Assembly (NCBI GenBank): GCA_001430745.1
Contig: KQ481993.1
Span: 226,596 to 244,669, forward strand
Direction: 5' to 3'
Length of the DNA stretch: 18,074 nucleotides
DNA from: Auxenochlorella pyrenoidosa
Taxonomy: Eukaryota > Chlorophyta > Trebouxiophyceae > Chlorellales > Chlorellaceae
A model generated the notes under the pieces. It saw only the letters and a program-made list of their open reading frames with translations. It was not told where the DNA came from and ran no database searches. This document shows positions 1 to 9,000 of this stretch, in pieces. The stretch's first letter is position 1; every line of letters begins with the position of its first letter. Both the position numbers and the translations under genes were made by a program.

Positions 1-31
1 ACCACCACCCACCCACCCACCACACACACAC
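1..31. repeat. Compound ACC/ACCC/AC microsatellite in DNMT1 intron 36
   Basis: The first 31 bases are ACC, ACCC and AC units. On the coding (minus) strand the intron begins directly with its donor inside a GT run, followed by GGGT and GGT units. The donor of exon 36 is therefore part of the repeat. Confidence 0.85.
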
Positions 32-3000
32 CTGTAGAAGTCGGCGTAGGACAGGAAGGCCATGACCATGGAGTTCTGCACCATGGACCAGTTGCCCTTG
101 TTGAAGCGGTTCATGCCAGAGTAGCCCTGGCAGGGGGGGCCGCCTGCGGGGGGCAGGTGGGGTGGGCGGGGAGCGTGGGGTGAAGTTGGGGTGGGGGAGG
201 GGGCGCAGGAGGTGCGCAGGCAGGGTGAGGCGGGGCCGGGCAGGCTGCAGGCACCCACCGCAGATGAAGTCCACCTCGCCCGGCAGCGGCAGCTTCTCCA
301 TCTGCTCCGCCGGCAGCGTGGAGGTGGCCTCCTTGGCGTCGTCTGCGGGAAGGGCGAGACACAGGGGGGTTGATAGAACGCACTTTCAAGCTCAACATGA
401 GCCGGCAGCGGCATGCTTGGCATTTGAGCAACGTGCGGCATGCTGCGTGCATGGCGGCCTCCTCAGCATGCAGCCCACGGGCCGGCCTGCTGCCAGTTAG
501 CCTGCAGAAGGAGACCCTGCCATGCAGGTCTCCATCCCTCTGCCCCTCCGCAGGCCCCGCCCCACCGCAGGCGTCGCAGTCGTCCTCCTGGCCGCCCTTG
601 ACCATGGCGGCGTGCAGCAGCACGTTGCAGTTGTTGCAGAACACGGCGGCCTCGGGGTTGTTCAGCTGCAGGGGGCAGGATGGGCCAGATGGGTGGGCTG
701 GGTGGGCGGTGCGGTCCAGGGCATGGCCGGTGGGCGCGGCTGGCGGGCCGGTGCACCTGGAGCACAAGGCTGAGCAACTCGTAAAGGCTGTCCCCGGGGA
801 CCCACCTGGAAGGCGGCCGAGGCGGGGCGCTCGTACTCGATGCCCCACTTGGTCACGGCGGCGCCTGCAGGGGCGCAGAGGCGGCGGCCAGCCCGGCTGT
901 GAGCGAGAGTCCGTGGGCGCACACCGCCGCGCTGCTCTTGAGATGATCCCCCCCTCCCCCCCCCCCCCCACGTGGCCCCTCCCGCCGGTGCCAAGCCGGC
1001 CCCTGGCCTCTGGGCTCGCCCGTGGCTTGGCACCACCTGTCGGCTCAGCGGCCTGGTGCATGCCCCCACACAGGACGACAACCTTCTATTGGCAAACAAC
1101 CATTGGCTCACCGGCCTGGTGCATGCCCTCCGACAGGCCGCCGCAGCCGGCAAAAATGTCCATGGTGGCCAGCGCCACGCCATCGTCGCCAGGGTAGCGC
1201 GCGCCAGGGGCGGCGCCGTCGGCCGCCTCCTCGCCCACCTTGCCCTTGCCCTTGTCGCCCGCGGGGGCCTTGCCCTTGCCTGCAAAGGCGACGAGGGGGC
1301 GGTGCGGCCGCGGGGGCGTTGGAGGGAAGGAATGTGCATGCATGCAGCGGGGCCTCAGCAGCACAGCGCTTGGCCGCAAACTCCCTGCAGCAGCGGGGCA
1401 GCAGCCCTGCGGTCCTGCACGCCGGTATGCCACCCTCCCTCACAAGCGCGCGCTGGCGAGCAGAGCGGTGGGCCGGGCGAGCAGCGGCGGCACCCACCCT
1501 TGTTGGCGGCAGCTGCGGGCTGGCAGTCCTGCAGGTCCTCGGGGATGGCCAGCTCTGGCGGGTCGGAGAACTTCTTGCCCTTGCGGGTGAAGGTGGCCGC
1601 GCACTCAAAGGTGTCGATGGCTGCGACAAGGGCAGAGGGGGTGCGGGGTGGGGGGTGGGGCAGGGGGGTGAGGTGTGGGAGGGTGGACACGGGTGCCGGC
1701 TGGCGGGGAGGCTTTGGGAAGGGGCAGGGACAGCAGCGGGGGCACCACACCAGGGGAGGCGGGAGGGAGAGTAGGCAGTTGCCGGCGTCGGGTGGCAGCC
1801 AGGGAGCCTTCAGGCACGCAGCAGGTCTGGGCACGTGCAAGGAGCCACGTCGCTGCCAGGGCACAGCGGCCACCGCCCACTTACCGGTGGGGTAGCCCTT
1901 GGGCACCACGCGGCACCGGCCCACCACATCGTCCACGCTCACAGTCAGCTCCTCCTCTGAAGGCAGTTGGAGGGGGCCGAACAGTGTTGGGGCGCAGGGG
2001 CGGGCGCGGGCGGTTTTGGGGGGGCAGGCGCGGGCGGGATGGGCGGCAGGGCGCAGGCAGCGAGGGCAACGGCGGGACGGAGCAGGGAGCACCGAGTCAT
2101 CACTGAGGCATCACGGAGGGGGGGCACGCCAAGGGGGCACCCGGCGCAGGCCCGTCTGCCACGACGTGCGCGCTGCGGCAACGAGCACCGGGAACTGCAG
2201 CGCAGCTGCGCCTGAAAGTACGGCAGCGCCGTGAGCCCACGAGTAGCGGCTGCACCCACCGGAGGCGTACACCTCGTAGTAAGACCCTGCCTTGTAGGCC
2301 TGCTGCAGCGAGATGTCCTCGGGGCGGTAGTAGCGCCGCACCGTGAGGCCGGCCAGCCGGTCGCCGCCGCGCGCCTTGCCGGCGCCGCCCTTCTTGCCAC
2401 GAGCCTTGGGCCCCTCGGCCTCCTCCCAGTCGTCCTCGGCGGAGCCGCCCTTCTTGCCCTTGCCCTTGGCGCCGCCCTTCTTCTCCTCGGCGCCCAGGCG
2501 CACCAGCTGGCAGATGCCCCAGGCGCGCAGGCCCTCGTAGGAGCCCTGCAGGGGGTGGGGTGGGGTGAGGGAGGCAGGGGATGGTTCAATTTTGGTTTTC
2601 GAGCGTTGTGCACAGGTGTTGGAGGAAGAAGCGCAAGAGCAAGGAAGAAGCACAGGAGCCAACCAGACAAGAGCCCACGGCACAACACAGGCAGGGACGC
2701 GGCCGACCCTGCAACGTACCTTGTGGAAGCGCGAGTTGGCCAGGTACTCTGGCAGCTCCACGTCGCGCTTGGCCTCGTCCAGCTGGTCAAACACGTCAGG
2801 CCCCACAAACAGGAAGTCGCCCTCCCTGGGGGGGTGGGGGGTGGGGTGGGGGGGGACATTGCAGGTTGAAGTGGAGTATGGAGGTTGGGGTTGGGAGTCG
2901 GGGGAAGAGGAGGGGCGAGAAGGGGCCACAGCAAGGAGGCCGCTGCTGCAGGCAGGGCAAGCTGGTAAAACACACAGCACCCAATACAAGGCAGGTTTGA

Positions 3001-6000
3001 TGCGCCGCCAACACACGGGGGTTTGCACCCAGCCCTGCCAGCTGGACAGCTGTTTGACCAGGCCCCGCCGCCCGCCCACCTGTACTCGACGCCGTCCTTG
3101 ACAAAGCCCTTGCCGTCGGCCAGGGCCTTGACGCCCTTCTCGGGCTTGCCGTCGCCCTGCGGAGAGCAGCACAATGAGCGGGCGGGGCAGGGCTCGCAGG
3201 AGCGAAGGCTTGCACAAGGGCACGGCGTGCCGCGCAGCGCCGCTGTTTCCGGGCACAGCCCAGCAGGGCCTGCATGGGAACGCGATTTCCTCTTGGTCAA
3301 AGCCTGGTCAACGCGGCCACGGCGGGAGCTGTTGGCACATACCTCGGGCAGGCGGGTGCCCAGCTGCAGGTCGGCAGGGGGGTCGCGGAACATGCCCTGC
3401 TGGGGGACATACTGCCGCCGCCAGAACAGCTCCAGCGGGCGGCCCTCCTTGGCAGCCTCCTCATTGCGCTGCAGGGGCGGCAGGGGGGGGCGGGAGGGGC
3501 AGCGACTCAGGACCGGCCGCCGCGGGCGGCTAAGGCACGGGGCAGTGTCCTGAGGCAGCGCGGCATGACACGCCTTGCTGCTGCTTGCTGCGTGCCGGCC
3601 AATGCCTGCCGCGCAAGGCTGCGCCCGCGTGCGGTGGCAGCGCCCACCTGGCGCAGCTCCTGGTCTGCCAGGAAGCACTCCTTGCGGTTGGAGGCGTCCC
3701 AGGCGCGTTCGAGGCGGCGCACGTTGGCCTTGTCGGCGATGGTCGACAGCTCACTGAAGGAAGGGGGTGACAGAGGGCAGGGGCGGGGGCGGCTCAGCAG
3801 CAGCCGAGGGCCGCAGCAGCCGCGGGGTGTTGATTCAGGCCATGCAGCGGGTGCGGGCAGGGCAGCAAGTTCAGCTGCCTGCACGGGGCTGTCCGTACTG
3901 CGCTCCGGTCAAAGGCCCCTGTTTGACCGTCGGTCAACCGCCGGTCAAAGACGCCTCCCTCACCGCGTCTCCAGCTGGGTGGTGAGGAAGACTTCGGAGT
4001 CAGAGGCAGCGTCGCCCAGCACAGTCTCCTCGCCGCGCGCCAGCAGCCGCACCTGCACCTCCTTGGTGCCTGCGGGGTCCCAGGAGTGAAATGAAACAAA
4101 ATGAAACAACGTGGCTAGGGCGGCTTGGCTTGACCCCGACTAAGGCGGCCCTTGAACACCGGCCCTGCCGGATGCACCGGCCCCAAAGTCACGGGGCAGC
4201 ATGTGTATGCGCTGGCCGGAGCCGCCTGCGCCTCACCGTCGGCGGCCTGCCACATGGCCTGCACCAGCGCCAGCGGGGCGGCACCGTCGGCCTCCTCATC
4301 ATCGTCGTCCTCAGGAGACAGCGCCACGGCGTCGCCCAGCGCAATCTCGAGGTCTCCCAGCTGCAGAGGCCATTGCAGAGGGCCCGGTTCAGAGATAGGG
4401 ACAAGCCATTTCAACCAGCACGCCACAATCGCTGTGCATGCGCCTCTGCCCGCCTCTGCGCGCAGAGTTGTTGTGCGACGCATCTGCCCGCCTCTGCGCG
4501 CTGCGCGCTAAGTAGCTGAGGTGCGCCTGCCTCAGCCCCACCTTCGCCTTGTTGTAGAACTTGCAGCCGTCGTCGGTCTTGGCGACCGCGCCCACCCAGG
4601 AGGCCTTGGCCTTGCCGCCCTTCTTGCCAGCGGCAGCCTTCTTGCCCTTCTTGGCGCCCTGCTGGCAGGGGAGCGGGTGGGAGATGATGCCCAGGTGTTC
4701 GGTGGGCAAAAGCCGCAGCCGGCACGAAAATTGCCACCGCGTTGGAAGGCAGGCAGGCAGGCAAGGAGGGTCGCGGCACGGGCCAGGCCTGCATTTAAAA
4801 TGCACTGTTAAAGTGCACCCACCTGCGCCAGCGCCTCCTCCTGCACGTCGTCCTCGGCCTCCTCCTCATTCTCGTCCTCCTCCACTTCCTGTGGGGGCCA
4901 GGACAGAACAGGGCAGGAAGGGGATGAATCGGGATCAGCTGCCGGCAGGGCGAGGGAGCAGGCGGCAGGAGGCGGCGGGGTGGGCCGCCAGCAGGGCCGG
5001 GGAGCAGGAAGCGGGAGGAAAAGGGTTGTCCGCCGGCGCGGGGAGGGCAGCCAGCGCAACCCGCAGCTTCGGCAGGGGCGAACAGCTTAGATCCCGCCCA
5101 TAGAGTGCGCGCCGTCCAGGCGCCCACCTTGGCGGTGGGCTGCTCGCCCTCCTCCTCGGGCTTGGCGCCAGCGGGGCGGAAGTAGGACTGCCAGATGGAC
5201 TTGACCATGGTGGTGGCGGTGGCGGTCATGGGCTTGAAGCGGGCCACGTCGTGCAGCTGGTTCTGCAGCGGGCAGCGGTGCAGAGCCAGGCAACAACAAG
5301 TCTCATTAGCATTTTGCACAACGCAGGCAGGCCTGCGTCTCCTTTTGCGCGCGTAACTGCCGGGCGCACTCTGCTAGCGCACCGCCCTGCTGCCCCGTCA
5401 GGTCGACCGCCACGCCCGGTCAAACCCGGGCCGCAGCACTCACCTTCATGGGGTTGCGGTTGACCCCGCGCACGCGCACCACCTCCTTCTTGTGCGCCTT
5501 GTACAGCTTGGAGTGGCGCAGCTGCTGCATGTGCTCCTTCAGGGTGGACACAAACGCGCTGTTGCGCACCTCCTTGACTGCAGGGGGGTGGGGCCGGCGA
5601 CAGAGGGCCAGCAGGTGAGGGAGACACAGGCCAGCGCAGAGCGTCTGGATGACCGCAGGACGCGGCAGCGGCGACACCCAGGCATCCAAGCCTTCATGCC
5701 TAGGCACCCTGGGCGCCAATATTTGACGGCTAAGGGCCATGGCCAGGTCTGTGTCGCAAGTTGCGCTTAGACAGACTGCAATCCCAAACAAGCAGGCTCA
5801 CGAGGGTAGTTCTGGAACTGGTTGACGAAGATCTGGCCGTGGGCCACCACGAACCGCTCCACCCGGTCCACCTGCACAAGGCAGGAGCAGCACAGGGCGT
5901 GAAGTGCGGCGGCCACACCAGCACGATTTGGGGACAGCTGCGCGGGCTGCCCAGGCGTGGGCACAGCACGGTTGTGCAGGGGCAGATTTTGAGCGCACTG

Positions 6001-9000
6001 TCGGCGCACCCGCTTGTTCACAAAAGTGGGGTCGGTCTCCGGCTGGGCCGCCAGGCGCTTCACAATGTCGTTGAAGCTGCACGGTTTGCGGGTCGGCGGG
6101 CAGGGAGGGTGAACGGTGCGGTCTGGAGCCAAGCTGGGGCCAGGCATCGCTGCCTGCTGGGGGCGACTGACCAGGCTGAGCGTACCAGAGCCGCTGCGCC
6201 GCCGCCTTTGCCCAGCCCGGACCAACGGGGTGCGCACGCCAAGCATGGCGAGACAGAGGCAAGCAGGGCAGGACAGAGGCAACCACCCCCGCACCTGAGC
6301 TTGGAGGCGCGGCTCTCCTGGCTCAGCATCTGCAGCACCTTGACCGCCAGGCGCGCGCACTTGAGCACCACGCCAAACCAGGGCGCGTACTTCTCGGCCG
6401 GCACAGACAGGCGGTACCTGCGGGCGGACAAGGGGGCGGGGGGGTCAGGCAGTGGGGCAGGGCACTGGCTGTGGAGAAGGCGGGGAGGCTGCAGGGTGCG
6501 GCGCTGAGGGGAGCGCAAATCAAGGTGCGCGCGCCTCCTGCTGGGCCCAAATTTAGACAGGTCGAGGCAGGAAGATGCGGGAAGAGGAGGGCAGCGCAGG
6601 CGCCGGCACGGCGGCGGCGCGCCCCACCAGGCCAGACAGGCGTTGGCCTCCAGGCTCACCAGGCCACGTCGGTGCGGATGGAGATGAAGAGCATGTCGGC
6701 GCCAAAGTCCACCACCCACTCCCGGATCTGGCTCAGGTACATGCGCATGCCGGGGGCGTCGGCGGCAGCAGAGGCGCCCGAGCCGCCGGCGCCGGAGGAG
6801 CCGCCGGCGGCCGAGGAGCCTGCGCCCGAGCCGCCCGCGCCGTCTGTTCAACGAGCAGCAGAGGGGGGGCAGTGCGCCGGCGGTCAAACAACAGTGTTCT
6901 CTGGGCTGAGCAGCAAGGCCGCGCGCAGGCCTCAGCTGCAGGCCCATCAGGGGCCCAGCGGGCCCCCCAGCATGCCCCGGATGCAAAGCCCGGCAGTGCG
7001 GCGAAATCAGCAGCTCTGGCGGGCAGCGACACGCGGCCCACCGTCGTTGAGGGCCTGGCCGCCGGAGAAGTCACCGTCGTCGTCCACCACCACGCCCGAG
7101 GCGTACAGCTCCACGTCGGGGTCCACGCCGCTCCACATGGGCAGCAGCTCCAGCGAGGCAAACAAGCCCTGCAGGCCAGCAGATGTGGGGGTATGGGGCA
7201 CGTGATGATATGCCGGCCGGGACGGCGCAGGCCAGCAATCAGGCACAGGGTGTGGACAGGGGAGGGTCTGTGATGTGGCAACCAGGGCGGTGAGGGCAGA
7301 CAGGCGGGCAGATATTGCAACAAAGAGCGGCGCATGGGGGAGGACCCGTGATGGACAGGCAGGCAGGCCATCTGGTGCGCTGCCATGTCAGGAAAAGGGT
7401 TGCGCGGTCGTTGTTTGACCGGCCAGTTGACCAGCTGGCTCCCTCAGCACCCACGTCGGTGTTGTAGATGGAGAAGTCGGTGAGCAGGCGGCGGGGCAGG
7501 TACTCGGGGTCCAGGTCCATCACCTGAGGGGGTGGTGTTGATGTGCTCGAGTGTGTCTGTGTCTGTGAGTGCTGTTGTTCAGGTGTTGGGGGTGCCAGAT
7601 ACGGGCGAGGTCGTTTGCAGGACCCGCGCTGCACCGCCACTGCACTCAGGGAGGCGGGTACGCAGGCAAGCAGGGCCAGTGCGGGTTGGCGCAGGCGAGC
7701 GGTCGGGCGCCCCCCTCCTGCGCCCCACCTCCTCGTCAAACAGCAGCAGCTCATCCGTCTCCTCCTCCTCCTTGCGGTATTGCTGCAGGGCGGGCAGCAG
7801 AAGGGAGCAGGCTGGCCAGCTACTGTCAGGCAACAGGCAGGGGCCAGAAAGGGAGCAACGCCCAGCCTTGATCAGGGACGAGTATCGGGCAGCGGCAGGG
7901 TAGCAAGGGCAAGCAGGCCGTACAGAGGGCCGCCCCAACGGCACACTTGGGTGCAGCACGCCCTGACAGGTGTATCGACAGCAAGCATGCACACCACCAT
8001 GGCGCTGCATGGAGCAGGGTGCACCCACCTGGGGGTCGGGGTAGTCGTCTTTGATCTCTTCCTCGGACACGCGCACGTAGGCCTGCGCGCCCTTGGAGGC
8101 CTTGGGGGCGCCGGGCCGCCTGCACACACCACACAAGGGCAAAGCTGCAGTGGCGCGGGGGGCTGAGGGAAACAGCCCCCGAGCCGTACTGCAGGCTTAA
8201 ACACTCGCGCGGGACCCCGGTCGGCCACGGTCAACGCTGGTCAACACCCGGTCAACCCAGCCCACTTGGCGCGTGTCTCGGCGTCCATCTTGGCCTGCAG
8301 CTGGCGCGCAAACTCCTCGTCCGCCTCCATCTGCCGGTCCTCCTCGCCGCCCACGGCCGCCTTGCCCTTGCCCTTGCCCTTGGCGGCGGCGGCGGCGGCC
8401 TCGGCCTCGACGTCGCGGATGACGATACCGCCGTTGGCCTTCTGCAGGCCCACGTACTTGTAGTCCTTGGCCTGGGGGGCAGGGGGGGTGGGGCAGCGCG
8501 CGGGCGAGTGAGGAAGCGCTGAGGAAGTGAGGGGCTGGCATGCAGGAGACGCTTTGGGGCTCGGCAGAGGCCAGCCTGCGTGCATGCTGGCTGGCATGCA
8601 AGCGTGAGAACCATGAGAGCCACATGGCGGGCTCGCGCCGCCTCTCGTCACGTCCTGGAAGCGCCCCACGCGGCTTCGACCGGGGCCAGCACCGCCCCGC
8701 TCCTCACCTCCTTGGCCAGCGACTTGCCAAAATCGGTCTCCAGGAACTTGAGGGCCTTGTGGCCCGAGGCGGCGTCCAGCTTCTCAAACTGGGCCAGCAG
8801 GAAGCGGGCGTTGACCAGCAGGCCCTCCCTGGCAGAGGGGTAGCCCTTGCACACCTGCGGGCGGCAAGGAGTGGCGGCAGCTGGCGGTGTGGATTGCGCG
8901 TTGGGGAGGGCTGCGGGAGCCAGCGCCGGTGACCCGCTTTGCCACGAGGGCAGTTCTTGCATGGCCCTGCAGCCATTCTTTGCACCGCGGCACCGCAGCG

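Larger units (their letters stand above)
32..1279 (-). other. DNMT1 exons 32-36: start of the catalytic domain (motifs I-IV)
   Basis: Exons are 1112-1279, 806-864, 566-665, 259-342 and 32-143 (residues 1169-1342). Exon 32 starts with a Lys-Gly linker and then motif [18 protein letters not shown], which binds S-adenosylmethionine. Exon 33 gives [19 protein letters not shown] (motif II region). Exons 34-35 give [20 protein letters not shown] and [19 protein letters not shown]. Exon 36 has motif [21 protein letters not shown], with catalytic Cys near 1310, followed by [15 protein letters not shown]. Exon 36 ends with a GT donor at the left edge, so the gene continues off the window. Confidence 0.95.
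3343..4658 (-). other. DNMT1 exons 22-26: first BAH domain
   Basis: Exons are 4542-4658, 4237-4360, 3964-4069, 3648-3753 and 3343-3468 (residues 755-947). Exon 22 starts with a Lys-Gly-Ala run, then [19 protein letters not shown], matching the pre-BAH segment of MET1. BAH-type strands follow: [63 protein letters not shown] and [18 protein letters not shown] domains in this family pack on the methyltransferase domain and read chromatin. An acidic [10 protein letters not shown] loop is inserted near residue 811. Confidence 0.88.

Noticed and set aside
370..1895. Plus-strand open frames of 250-307 codons over the DNMT1 3' region
   Set aside because: They cross exon-intron boundaries of a well-supported minus-strand gene and contain no recognisable protein.
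1945..3678. 577-codon open frame on the minus strand
   Set aside because: It runs through several DNMT1 introns and mostly out of frame with the conserved exons. Long chance frames are expected at this GC content.
8029..8471. CXXC zinc finger between the RFTS domains
   Set aside because: No cysteine cluster is present in the assembled exons of this linker.
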